Assembly (NCBI GenBank): GCA_009777845.1 | Contig: WRLD01000002.1 | Location: 1 to 64,000 of the forward strand | DNA length: 64,000 nucleotides | Direction: 5' to 3' | From: Defluviitaleaceae bacterium | GTDB taxonomy: Bacteria > Bacillota > Clostridia > Lachnospirales > WQUN01 | Shown here: positions 8,885 to 17,320 of the stretch, in pieces | Position numbering within the stretch: the first letter of the stretch is position 1 | Layout: the number at the start of each line of letters is the position of its first letter | Position numbers and translations under genes: made by a program | Notes under the pieces: model-generated | Databases searched by the model: none | Told to the model about the DNA's origin: nothing | What the model saw: the letters and a program-made list of their open reading frames with translations, nothing else

Positions 8885-11275
8885 ATGCAGTATGGGCATT
8901 TTGATTCTCAAAACAGAGAGTACGTAATCACAAAACCCAACACGCCCGCCCCTTGGGCAAACTACCTCGGCTCGCCGGCATACGGCGCGATTATCACAAA
9001 CAACGCAGGTGGTTACAGCTTTGTGAAAAGCGGAGCGGCGGGGCGCGTGCTTCGTTACCGCTTTAACGAATCTGACAAACCTGGGCGTTACGTCTACTTG
9101 CGCGACGAAAAGGACGGCGATTATTGGTCGGCATCATGGCAGCCAGTAGGCAAGCCGTTAGACCAGTACAAGTCCGAGTGCCGTCACGGCATGGGCTACA
9201 CAGAAATGAAAGCAGAGTACAAAAGCATAGCCTCCAAGGTAAAATATTACGTTCCCCAAGGCGTGGAATACGAGGTTTGGAACGTAACCGTTACCAACAA
9301 CGACAGCAAGCCGCGCGAAATTTCCGCGTACGGCTATGCTGAGTTTACATGCAGCGGCGAATACGAGCAAGACCAAGTAAACCTGCAATATTCGCAGTTT
9401 ATAACGCGTACGCATTTCAAAGACCCGCTCATACTGCAAACGCTTAATGAGAATTTTGCTACGTTTAACGGCTACAGCCCCGTTACGCGTTTCTTTGGGC
9501 TTGCAGGCGCGCGCGTGGCGAGCCATTGCGGCGACAAGGCGGCGTTTTTGGGCAAATACCGCGATTACAGCAATCCGCAGGGAATCGAAAACGGCAAGCT
9601 ATGCGGCACATTAAACTACAATTTGAACTCCTGCGGCGCGTTACAAACTGTACTAAAGCTCGCGGCTGGCGAAACCAAGTCGTTCTCGTTTATTCTCGGG
9701 CAAAAGGTAGAGCAGGAAGCGCGTGACGTGCTTGCGCGTTACGAAAATAACGCCACCGTAGATGCGGAAATTTCCGTACTTAAAAAATACTGGCACGGCA
9801 AAATAGACAACCTCAAGGTGCAAACGCCGAACGAGCATTTCAATAACATGCTTAATTCTTGGCATTCGTATCAGTGCTTTATCACGTTTATCTGGTCGCG
9901 CGCGGCGAGTCTGTCCTACTGCGGGCTTCGCAACGGCTACGGCTACCGCGACACCGTGCAAGACATACAGGGCATTATTCACCTCGACCCAGACGCGGCT
10001 CTCGACAAAATCAAATTCATGCTTTCGGCGCAGGTTCACCACGGCGGAGGCTTACCGCTTGTCAAATTTACCCACAACCCTGGGCATGAGGACAAACCCG
10101 AGGACGCAAGCTACGGCACGGCTACAGGCCACCCATCGTACCGCGCGGACGACATGCTGTGGATTTATCCCACTATTTGGAAATATATTTCGGAAACAGG
10201 CAATCTTGCATTGCTTGACGAGGTTGTACCCTATGCAGACCACGGCGAAGCCACCGTTTACATTCACCTCAAAAAAGCAATCGACTTTACCCTAAACCAT
10301 TTGGCAATCCACGATTTACCAGCAGGGCTTCACGCAGACTGGAACGATTGCTTGCGTATGGGCGCTAACGGCGTTTCGGTGTTTGTGGCGTTGCAGTTCT
10401 ACTATGCGTTTGAAATTATGCTGCGCTTTGCGGAACAAAGGAACGACAAGGAAACGCTCGCAGAGATGGGCGAATTAAAGGAACGCTACGGCAAAATTAT
10501 AGAAGAAAAATGCTGGGATACCGACCGTTTTGTTCGCGGAATAGCGGAAAACGGAAGCATTATCGGCGCGAGAAAAGACCCCGAAGCCAATTTGTGGCTT
10601 AATCCGCAAACATGGGCGGTGCTTTCGGGCTTTGCGGACGAGGAACGCGGAAAAGCCATTCTCGACCTTGTTTACAAGGAGCTTAACACAAAATACGGCG
10701 CGCGCCTTATGACACCGTCCTACGAAAAACACGCCTTTGACGGCGCGCTGGCGTTATTGTTCCCGCCCGCGACAAAGGAAAACGGCGCGATTTTCCTACA
10801 AACACAGGGCTGGCTAGTCTTGGCGGAAGCATTGCTCGGTCGCGGCGACCGCGCGTTTGAATACTATCTCGAATCCTGCCCCTCCGCACAAAACGACATA
10901 ACCGACATTCGCCTAATGGAACCATACGCATATTCGCAATTCACAGAAAGCACAGGCAGTCCTTTCGAGGGGCGTTCCCATGTTCACTGGCTTACAGGCA
11001 CGGCAAGCACTGTAATGGTAGGCTGTGTCGAGGGTATTTTGGGGCTTCGTCCAGACCTAAACGGCATAAAAATTTCGCCGTCGATTCCTGCCGAATGGAC
11101 AGGGTTTACCATGCAAAAGGTTTTCCGCGGCAAAAACTTAAACATCACCGTCAAAAATCCAAACGGAAAACAAGCAGGCTGTGTAAAACTTACGCTAAAC
11201 GGCAAGGAAATGGACGGCGGGTATATTCCTGCTGATGCGTTGCAGGGGGATAATGAGGTTGTTTTGGAGATGTAA
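8885..11275 (+). CDS. Cellobiose phosphorylase (GH94)
   Basis: Cytosolic enzyme that splits cellobiose with phosphate into glucose 1-phosphate and glucose, conserving energy during cellulose-derived sugar use. The 796-residue product starts MQYGHFDSQNREYVIT, as cellobiose phosphorylases usually do. The catalytic acid is Asp488 in HADWNDCLRMG; the (alpha/alpha)6 barrel segments around it and the C-terminal TEPYAYSQF-like region (MEPYAYSQFTES) are also present. ATG 8885 is preferred over 8870 because GGAGG (8872-8876) lies eight bases before it. No cellobiose transporter is adjacent; the orphan MsmK-type ATPase 2.5 kb downstream could power one elsewhere. Cellodextrin or other beta-glucoside specificity cannot be excluded. 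Confidence 0.92.
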   Translation: MQYGHFDSQNREYVITKPNTPAPWANYLGSPAYGAIITNNAGGYSFVKSGAAGRVLRYRFNESDKPGRYVYLRDEKDGDYWSASWQPVGKPLDQYKSECRHGMGYTEMKAEYKSIASKVKYYVPQGVEYEVWNVTVTNNDSKPREISAYGYAEFTCSGEYEQDQVNLQYSQFITRTHFKDPLILQTLNENFATFNGYSPVTRFFGLAGARVASHCGDKAAFLGKYRDYSNPQGIENGKLCGTLNYNLNSCGALQTVLKLAAGETKSFSFILGQKVEQEARDVLARYENNATVDAEISVLKKYWHGKIDNLKVQTPNEHFNNMLNSWHSYQCFITFIWSRAASLSYCGLRNGYGYRDTVQDIQGIIHLDPDAALDKIKFMLSAQVHHGGGLPLVKFTHNPGHEDKPEDASYGTATGHPSYRADDMLWIYPTIWKYISETGNLALLDEVVPYADHGEATVYIHLKKAIDFTLNHLAIHDLPAGLHADWNDCLRMGANGVSVFVALQFYYAFEIMLRFAEQRNDKETLAEMGELKERYGKIIEEKCWDTDRFVRGIAENGSIIGARKDPEANLWLNPQTWAVLSGFADEERGKAILDLVYKELNTKYGARLMTPSYEKHAFDGALALLFPPATKENGAIFLQTQGWLVLAEALLGRGDRAFEYYLESCPSAQNDITDIRLMEPYAYSQFTESTGSPFEGRSHVHWLTGTASTVMVGCVEGILGLRPDLNGIKISPSIPAEWTGFTMQKVFRGKNLNITVKNPNGKQAGCVKLTLNGKEMDGGYIPADALQGDNEVVLEM

Positions 11276-11303
11276 CAAATGCTCCAGTTGCAATAATGAT
11301 AAG

Positions 11304-11334
11304 ACCGCCGACTGGTATTGACAGTCGGCGGTTT
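11304..11334 (+). terminator. Hairpin downstream of cellobiose phosphorylase, possible terminator
   Basis: A perfect 11-bp stem, ACCGCCGACTG (11304-11314) with CAGTCGGCGGT (11322-11332), has a 7-base loop and only TTT after it. Position and stability suit a terminator, but the U-tract is weak. Confidence 0.5.
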
Positions 11335-11338
11335 GAGA

Positions 11339-11364
11339 AGCTGTGTTCATAGCCGAACACAGCT
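11339..11364. other. Second hairpin immediately before tRNA-Arg
   Basis: AGCTGTGTTC (11339-11348) pairs perfectly with GAACACAGCT (11355-11364) around a 6-base loop. It ends four bases before the tRNA, so it may take part in 5' processing of the tRNA transcript or in termination of the upstream gene. Confidence 0.45.
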
Positions 11365-11368
11365 GAAT

Positions 11369-11441
11369 GTGTCCGTAGCTCAGGGGATAGAGCGTTCGCC
11401 TCCGGAGCGAAAGGTCGCGCGTTCGATTCGCGCCGGACACG
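11369..11441 (+). tRNA. tRNA-Arg (anticodon CCG)
   Basis: A 73-base cloverleaf. The acceptor stem GTGTCCG pairs perfectly with CGGACAC; the D stem is GCTC/GAGC, the anticodon stem TTCGC/GCGAA with loop CTCCGGA, and the T stem GCGCG/CGCGC with loop TTCGATT. The anticodon CCG at 11402-11404 reads the arginine codon CGG. No CCA is encoded. The psd start lies 29 bases downstream, so the tRNA and psd may share a transcript. Confidence 0.97.
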
Positions 11442-11470
11442 TACATAAATTCTCAAAAACAGGGGGAAAT

Positions 11471-12424
11471 ATGAAACGCATACGAGTACGAACAAAACTT
11501 CCTAGGCTGCCCAAGCTACCCAACCGCAAAACAAAAAAAGCCCGCCAGCAAATTTGGATTTATAACAATGGCAAGCTCGAAATGGAGCAAATTTGCCCCG
11601 AGCGGCTAATGCGGCTTATTTACGAAAACCCCGTGGGCGGCGCGTCCTTGCTGTGGCTGGTCAAACGCAAGGCAGTAAGCAGGCTCTATGGGCTGTATTG
11701 CAAAACGCCGCTTTCCGCCAGAGGAATACAACGGTTCATAGCAAAATATGATATTGATATGACTGGCTGTGACGGCCAGTACAAGAACTTTTCGCAGTTT
11801 TTCGCGCGGGAAAAAGAGGGCGTTACGTTTCCGTCACAGGCGGCGTTGCTTGGCTCGCCCTGCGAGGGGCTGGTGAGCGTTGTTTCGGACATTCACCCCA
11901 CGCAGATTATCACCGCCAAGGGCGCGAAATTTTCGTTGGAGGAATTGTTCGCGGACACCGCGCTTGCACAGGAATATTCTGGTGGTACAATGGTGAGCAT
12001 AAGGCTTACGCCGTCCAATTATCACAGAATGCACTTTTTTGATGCGGGCGTTGTCACCGCCTCGCGGAAAATAAAGGGCGACCTATATTCGGTTAGCCCG
12101 CTCGCGCTTAACCGTGTCGTGCGGCTATATTGCCGCAACAAACGCGCCCTAATCAAGTTTTCCACGGAAAATTTCGGCGATGCGGTCATAGTGGAGGTAG
12201 GCGCGACATTTGTGGGAAGTATCGTGCATTGCTTCCAAGAGGGGCAGTATGTACAGCGCGGCGAAATAGCCAGCTATTTCAAGCCTGGCGGCTCGCTTGT
12301 GCTTGTGTTCTTTAAGAAAAACATGCTTGCGCCCGATGTCGATTTGCTTACGCGTACTACAGATAGTATCGAAACAAAAGTACCTATTGCAACTGTTCTA
12401 GGGAAGGCGAAGGCGAAATCATAA
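11471..12424 (+). CDS. psd: Phosphatidylserine decarboxylase proenzyme
   Basis: Converts phosphatidylserine to phosphatidylethanolamine at the membrane. The 317-residue proenzyme self-cleaves to form its pyruvoyl group; the cleavage site is GGS at residues 273-275 (PGGSLVLVFF), with Ser275 becoming the pyruvoyl residue. SNYHRMHFF is the conserved His-containing substrate segment. ATG 11471 has AGGGGGAAA just upstream; a longer frame would run backwards into the tRNA gene. pssA follows after 10 bases, so the two steps of PE synthesis are encoded together. Confidence 0.92.
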   Translation: MKRIRVRTKLPRLPKLPNRKTKKARQQIWIYNNGKLEMEQICPERLMRLIYENPVGGASLLWLVKRKAVSRLYGLYCKTPLSARGIQRFIAKYDIDMTGCDGQYKNFSQFFAREKEGVTFPSQAALLGSPCEGLVSVVSDIHPTQIITAKGAKFSLEELFADTALAQEYSGGTMVSIRLTPSNYHRMHFFDAGVVTASRKIKGDLYSVSPLALNRVVRLYCRNKRALIKFSTENFGDAVIVEVGATFVGSIVHCFQEGQYVQRGEIASYFKPGGSLVLVFFKKNMLAPDVDLLTRTTDSIETKVPIATVLGKAKAKS

Positions 12425-12434
12425 GGAGCTATAA

Positions 12435-13055
12435 ATGAGAAAAAAATTCGTGCGGGCGTTTCCCGCTTTACAGCATATAAATATCCCCAACACGATTACG
12501 TCCTTGGGCTTTGTGTTTGGTATTATTGCTTGCTATTTTCTTACACAAGCTAGATTACGCGAGGCGATTATTTTCCTCGCCCTAGCAAGCACTATGGACG
12601 GCATAGACGGCTTTGTCGCAACCAAGCTAAACCAACAAACCATCTTTGGGCAATACGTAGACACCTTGGTTGACTTTTTTACATGCGGAATTGTGCCTAT
12701 TTGGATGGTCTTTGATTTGCTAGTAGGCGACGCATTTTTTGACAATATTTTTATCGTGCTTGCGCTTATTTTTTATTGCCTGTGCGCCTTGTGGCGGCTT
12801 GCCTACTATAATATTATCGAAAACCACGCCCATTTTACAGGCTTGCCAGTGCCTGGCTCTATGATGATTGTCACCATGTCTATTTGGGGCGTGGTTACTT
12901 TTGAGCTGTCTGTATGGCCTAGCGTTGTTGCGTTTGTGGTGATTGGCGTGCTTATGATTTCGGGCATTACATTGGAAAAATACGGCCTATGGCAAAAAGC
13001 CCTTAGCGTAATGGGGCTTGTGTTTGTGGGGCTTGTGTTGTTTTTTACGCCTTAG
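12435..13055 (+). CDS. pssA: CDP-diacylglycerol-serine O-phosphatidyltransferase
   Basis: A 206-residue integral membrane enzyme making phosphatidylserine from CDP-diacylglycerol and serine, the substrate of the adjacent decarboxylase. About six hydrophobic segments are visible. The CDP-alcohol phosphotransferase signature is present as MDGIDGFVAT followed by FGQYVDTLVD, with the conserved aspartates and glycines in place. The usual AR of this motif reads AT, so the Arg is replaced by Thr. AAGGAG precedes ATG 12435. It ends only 11 bases before the convergent DJ-1 gene. Confidence 0.88.
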   Translation: MRKKFVRAFPALQHINIPNTITSLGFVFGIIACYFLTQARLREAIIFLALASTMDGIDGFVATKLNQQTIFGQYVDTLVDFFTCGIVPIWMVFDLLVGDAFFDNIFIVLALIFYCLCALWRLAYYNIIENHAHFTGLPVPGSMMIVTMSIWGVVTFELSVWPSVVAFVVIGVLMISGITLEKYGLWQKALSVMGLVFVGLVLFFTP

Positions 13056-13066
13056 GAAACGAAAAC

Positions 13067-13606
13067 CTAAACCCCCATTCCCTGCCCCACCCTAGCGGCT
13101 TCTTCCGCGCCCTTTAATATACGCAAAATCTCCAGAGCGAACCCAAACGACGAAGCGGGACACTTAGATGTAGTTATATTGCCGTCCGTAACTGTCGCGC
13201 TTCCGCCGACCCTTGCGGAGCGTAGCTCCGCCTCCAGTGTGGGGTAGCACACGGCTGTCTTGTCCGCCAAAAGCCCCAACATGCCAAGCACCGTAGGCGC
13301 GGCACAAATAGCGGCGATTTTGCCGCCGTTCGCATTATGCTTTTTAAGCAACTCCAAAAGCTCGTTATGCTCCTTGTAATTCCCAGTACCAGGCCCGCCT
13401 GGCAAAATCAACATCTCGTTTCCAAAGTCTACCTCGTCAAAAAGCAAATCCGCCGTCACAGTAATTTGCCGCGACCCAGTAACCTGCCTTTCGCCAGTAA
13501 GCGAAACGCTCGCGACATTCACACCGCCCCGCCGTAAAATATCAATTGTGGAAACCGCTTCTATTTCCTCAAATCCTGTGGTTAGAAAAACAATGGCTTC
13601 ATACAT
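13067..13606 (-). CDS. DJ-1/PfpI family protein
   Basis: A 179-residue class I glutamine amidotransferase-like protein of the DJ-1/YajL branch, implicated in stress response or deglycase/chaperone roles in the family. The nucleophile is Cys101 in AAICAAPTVLG at the nucleophile elbow; FLTTGFEEIEAVSTIDILRR is the family's N-terminal signature, given here as TTGFEEIEA and STIDILRR. The start at 13606 is preferred over a longer frame because AAGGAGT lies seven bases upstream. It is convergent with pssA and divergent from the ABC ATPase gene. The substrate is unknown. Confidence 0.88.
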   Translation of the reverse strand: MYEAIVFLTTGFEEIEAVSTIDILRRGGVNVASVSLTGERQVTGSRQITVTADLLFDEVDFGNEMLILPGGPGTGNYKEHNELLELLKKHNANGGKIAAICAAPTVLGMLGLLADKTAVCYPTLEAELRSARVGGSATVTDGNITTSKCPASSFGFALEILRILKGAEEAARVGQGMGV

Positions 13607-13734
13607 ATTTAACACTCCTTTATGACATCTCACAAAAAGACCGCCGCTTTTTTGACAAAACCGCTAATGCTTTTTTGCTATTTTTATTATATTATAACAG
13701 ACGTATCATAATAAAACTATCTCTGGAGGTAAAT

Positions 13735-14847
13735 ATGGCAGGCTTAGAGCTAAAAAACATTGTAAAAAAATATCCCAACGGGTTTGTTGCGGTTAAAGAC
13801 TTTAATATGAAAATCGCAGACAAGGAATTTATTATTTTCGTAGGGCCCTCGGGCTGCGGAAAAACCACCACGCTACGCATGATTGCAGGACTGGAAGAAA
13901 TTACCGAGGGCGAGCTATACATAGGCGATAGGCTTATGAATGATGTCGCGCCCAAGGACCGCGATATTGCCATGGTTTTCCAAAACTACGCGCTGTACCC
14001 TCACATGAGCGTACGCGACAATATGGCGTTTGGCTTAAAGCTCCGCAAAACCCCTAAGGCAGAAATCGACAAAAGAGTTCACGAGGCCGCTCGTATTCTC
14101 GATATTGAACATCTTCTCGACCGCAAGCCCAAGGCATTATCGGGCGGACAACGCCAGCGCGTGGCTATGGGACGCGCGATTGTACGCGAGCCTAAGGTTT
14201 TCCTCATGGACGAACCGCTCTCAAACCTTGATGCGAAGCTACGCGTACAAATGCGTATCGAAATCACCAAGCTGCACCAAAGACTGCAAACAACCTTTGT
14301 TTACGTAACCCACGACCAAACCGAAGCTATGACACTAGGCACGCGCATTGTTGTAATGAAGGACGGCATCGCACAGCAGGTAGATTCGCCTGTAAACCTT
14401 TACAATAAGCCCAAAAATATATTTGTGGCAGGCTTTATCGGCTCGCCGCAAATGAATATAGTGGAAGTAACCGTTGACCAACGCGGAAACGACGTATATC
14501 TCCTATTCGGCGACCACCCAATAAAGCTGCCCGAGGCGAAAGCACGCGCGGTTTCCGAGGGCAATTATCACGGAAAAACCGTGATGATGGGTATACGCCC
14601 CGAGGATATTAAGGACGAGGAAAACTTTATAAGCATGTCCAGCGATTCGCTTATTAAGGCGGACGTAGAAGTAACTGAGCTTCTCGGCGCGGAAATAAAC
14701 CTGTATCTAATTTGTGCAGGGCAACGCATGACCGCTAGTGTAAACCCACGCAGTACCGCCAAGGCAGGCGACACGATTACTCTCGCGCTAGATACACAGC
14801 GTATTCATGTGTTTGATAAGGATACCGAGCAGACTATTACTAATTAG
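13735..14847 (+). CDS. Sugar ABC transporter ATP-binding protein (MsmK/UgpC type)
   Basis: A 370-residue ATPase that energises carbohydrate importers (CUT1 family) from the cytoplasmic face. Walker A is GPSGCGKT at residues 37-44, the signature LSGGQ at 135-139, Walker B VFLMDEPLSNLD follows, and the switch His is in VTHDQ. A C-terminal MOBE-like regulatory domain of about 130 residues includes MMGIRPEDI. No permease or binding-protein gene is nearby, so it probably serves several importers in trans, as MsmK does in other Firmicutes. CTGGAGG precedes ATG 13735. The gene is followed after 11 bases by the IMPDH-like gene. Confidence 0.92.
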   Translation: MAGLELKNIVKKYPNGFVAVKDFNMKIADKEFIIFVGPSGCGKTTTLRMIAGLEEITEGELYIGDRLMNDVAPKDRDIAMVFQNYALYPHMSVRDNMAFGLKLRKTPKAEIDKRVHEAARILDIEHLLDRKPKALSGGQRQRVAMGRAIVREPKVFLMDEPLSNLDAKLRVQMRIEITKLHQRLQTTFVYVTHDQTEAMTLGTRIVVMKDGIAQQVDSPVNLYNKPKNIFVAGFIGSPQMNIVEVTVDQRGNDVYLLFGDHPIKLPEAKARAVSEGNYHGKTVMMGIRPEDIKDEENFISMSSDSLIKADVEVTELLGAEINLYLICAGQRMTASVNPRSTAKAGDTITLALDTQRIHVFDKDTEQTITN

Positions 14848-14858
14848 TGGAGTTGCGT

Positions 14859-16322
14859 ATGGGAAAAATAATCGGAAACGGTCTTACATTCGATGATGTT
14901 TTAATCGTGCCGGAGTTTTCTGACGTATCGCCTGCGATTGTAGACACTACTGTCAAGCTCGCCAAGGATATTGTCTTGAAAATTCCGTTCCTTTCGTCTG
15001 GAATGGACACGGTTACGGAAAGTAAAATGGCTATAGCTATGGCGCGTTGCGGCGGACTTGGAATTATTCATAGGCATATGCCAATCAACGCGCAGGCAAG
15101 CGAGGTAGACCGCGTAAAACGTAGCGAACACGGCGTTATTAGCGACCCGTTTTCTTTGTCGCCCAATCACTATGTTTACGAAGCCGATAAGCTAATGGGG
15201 AAATACCGTATTTCCGGCGTGCCAATCATAGAGCACGACAAGCTAGTGGGAATAATAACCAACCGCGACCTGCGCTTTGAAACAGATTACGGCAAAAAAA
15301 TCTACGAAGTGATGACCCGCGACAATTTAATCACTGCTCCCGTGGGTACAACGCTCGAAGAAGCCAAGCAAATTTTGACAAAGCACAAGGTAGAAAAGCT
15401 ACCCATAGTGGACGAAAACGGCAACCTAAAAGGGCTAATAACCATTAAGGATTTGAAAAAATCTATAAAATATCCAAATTCCGCAAAGGACAGCCAGGGG
15501 CGCTTGCTCGTGGGCGCGGCGGTGGGAATCAAGGACGACTTTATGGAGCGCGTCCACGCGTTAGCCAAGCGTAAGGTAGACGTACTCGCGCTGGAGGTCT
15601 TTCACGGCCACGCCAAGGACGTGCTTTCCGCCATACGCGAAATCAAAAACGATTTTCCCGAAATCGCGCTCATTGTCGGCAATGTGACTACGCCCGATGC
15701 CACGCTCAAGCTGATTGAGGCGGGCGCGGACATTGTCAAGGTGGGAATCGGCTCGTCCTCTGTTTCTACCAAGCGAATGATTGCAGGCATAGGCGTACCC
15801 CAAATAAGCGCGATTTTGCAATGCGCCGAGGCCGCCGCCACGAAGGGAATACCAATTATCGCAGACGGCGGTATCCGCTTTAGCGGCGATATAGCCAAGG
15901 CGCTTGCGGCAGGCGCGAGCGCGTGCATGATGGGAAATCTTTTCGCTGGCTGTGAAGAAAGCCCAGGCGTTACGGAGCTGTTCCACGGCAGGAAATATAA
16001 GGTATATCGCGGCGCGGAGTCCTCTATTTACGAAGAACCCGAATTTAGCCTTTTGGAGAACGAGGGCGAAAGCTCGGCCTCTACCAGTATAATAATCTCG
16101 CGCGGCGTAGAGGGGCGGATTACCTACAAGGGCAATCTCTCGGACGTTTTGCAGCAGCTTCTAGGCGGTCTTGCCGTAGGCATGAGCTATGCAGGCTGTG
16201 CCAACCTAGCGGAGCTGCACGAAAAGGCTCGCTTTGTGCAGGTTACACAGGCAGGTCTAAACGAAAGCCACCCGCACGATATACAAATAACTAGAGAATC
16301 GCCTAATTACACGTTGATGTGA
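14859..16322 (+). CDS. guaB: IMP dehydrogenase-like protein with Ser at the catalytic Cys position
   Basis: A 487-residue protein with the full IMPDH architecture: an N-terminal LTFDDVLIVP start, two CBS domains (about residues 95-210), the IMP-binding ADGGIRFSGD segment, and the flap with GVEGRITYKG and LGGLAVGMSYAG. The canonical reaction oxidises IMP to XMP through a thioimidate on Cys in GIGxGSxCTTR. Here that loop reads GIGSSSVSTKR, so Ser303 (codon TCT at 15765-15767) occupies the Cys position; YRGMGS is also altered to YRGAESS. Catalysis may be lost or changed, or a sequencing error may convert TGT to TCT. The start at 14859 has TGGAG upstream. The gene symbol denotes family, not proven activity. 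Confidence 0.85.
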   Translation: MGKIIGNGLTFDDVLIVPEFSDVSPAIVDTTVKLAKDIVLKIPFLSSGMDTVTESKMAIAMARCGGLGIIHRHMPINAQASEVDRVKRSEHGVISDPFSLSPNHYVYEADKLMGKYRISGVPIIEHDKLVGIITNRDLRFETDYGKKIYEVMTRDNLITAPVGTTLEEAKQILTKHKVEKLPIVDENGNLKGLITIKDLKKSIKYPNSAKDSQGRLLVGAAVGIKDDFMERVHALAKRKVDVLALEVFHGHAKDVLSAIREIKNDFPEIALIVGNVTTPDATLKLIEAGADIVKVGIGSSSVSTKRMIAGIGVPQISAILQCAEAAATKGIPIIADGGIRFSGDIAKALAAGASACMMGNLFAGCEESPGVTELFHGRKYKVYRGAESSIYEEPEFSLLENEGESSASTSIIISRGVEGRITYKGNLSDVLQQLLGGLAVGMSYAGCANLAELHEKARFVQVTQAGLNESHPHDIQITRESPNYTLM

Positions 16323-16337
16323 GGGCGGAGCTTTTTC

Positions 16338-17318
16338 GTGTGTGATTCTAAGACATCAAAGGCGGAGCTTTTAGCTCCGTGCGGCAATTTTAAGACATTA
16401 AAGGCGGCTGTGCAATCGGGGGCGGACGCTATTTATCTTGGTGCATCAAAATTTTCCGCAAGAGCCTTTGCGGAGAATTTTGATGTGCGGAAACAGGAGC
16501 AAGGGCAGAAACAAGAACAAGGGCAAGAGCAAAAACAAGGCTTGGCGGAAGCCATCAGCTTTGCAAACAGCCACGGCGTGAGGGCGTATGTGGCGATTAA
16601 CACCTTAGTCACCGACCGCGAAATGTCGGAGGCTATGTACATAGTAGAACACGCCTACGAAGCAGGCGCGGCGGCGTTTATTTTGCAGGATATAGGACTA
16701 GCCGCCGCTATGAAAAAACGCTACGGCAACATTGCCTTGCACGCAAGCACACAAACCACCGCAAAAACGCTAGACGATGTAAACGCATTACACCGCATGG
16801 GGTTTAGCCGAGTTGTGCTTGCGCGTGAGCTTTCACGAGAACAAATAAAAGAGATAGCCCGAAGCTGTCAAGCCGAGTTGGAAGTCTTTGTGCATGGCGC
16901 GTTGTGTTCCTCGTATTCGGGGCAATGTCTTATGAGTAGCTTTATAGGCGGTCGCAGCGCGAACCGCGGCAAATGCGCCCAGCCGTGCCGCTTGCCTTAT
17001 GCGGCGGCGGCTGCGCAAAAAAAGGGCGTTCTTCTTAGCCTAAAGGACTTATGCCTAATTGACCACGTTGCCGAGCTTTCGCAAATGGTCGCTTCCCTAA
17101 AAATCGAAGGCCGCATGAAGGGCGAGGACTACGTCCGCACAGTTGTCGGCGCGTACCGTGCCGTGTTGGACGGCAAGCAACTAAGCGAAAAACAAAGGGC
17201 GAAGCTGTTTAATATTTTTAACCGCGGCGGATATACGGACGGGTATTATACTGGCGAGCGTGACGAGATGTATATGGACGTACTGAAAAATCCGTATAAG
17301 AAACACGAAAGGAAATAA
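16338..17318 (+). CDS. U32 family peptidase-like protein, N-terminal module
   Basis: A 326-residue protein of the U32 collagenase-like/RNA-modification-associated family. KAELLAPCGNFKTLKAAV, GADAIYLGASKFSARAFA, the HGALCSSYSGQCLMSS segment and SLKIEGRMKG are family hallmarks; the cluster of cysteines (CSSYSGQC, GKCAQPC) probably binds a metal or FeS cluster. It starts at GTG 16338 with GGCGGAG seven bases upstream, 15 bases after the IMPDH-like gene. A low-complexity insert, KQEQGQKQEQGQEQKQG, replaces part of the usual helix after the third motif (about residues 54-70). The protein ends where clostridial U32 proteins normally continue; the missing C-terminal portion is the next gene. Confidence 0.85.
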   Translation: MCDSKTSKAELLAPCGNFKTLKAAVQSGADAIYLGASKFSARAFAENFDVRKQEQGQKQEQGQEQKQGLAEAISFANSHGVRAYVAINTLVTDREMSEAMYIVEHAYEAGAAAFILQDIGLAAAMKKRYGNIALHASTQTTAKTLDDVNALHRMGFSRVVLARELSREQIKEIARSCQAELEVFVHGALCSSYSGQCLMSSFIGGRSANRGKCAQPCRLPYAAAAAQKKGVLLSLKDLCLIDHVAELSQMVASLKIEGRMKGEDYVRTVVGAYRAVLDGKQLSEKQRAKLFNIFNRGGYTDGYYTGERDEMYMDVLKNPYKKHERK

Positions 17319-17320
17319 CC

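Noticed and set aside
13652-13684. Promoter for the MsmK-type ATPase (TTGACA at 13652)
   Set aside because: No -10 box at 16-18 bases from this -35; nearest TATTTT is 21 bases away, so not called.
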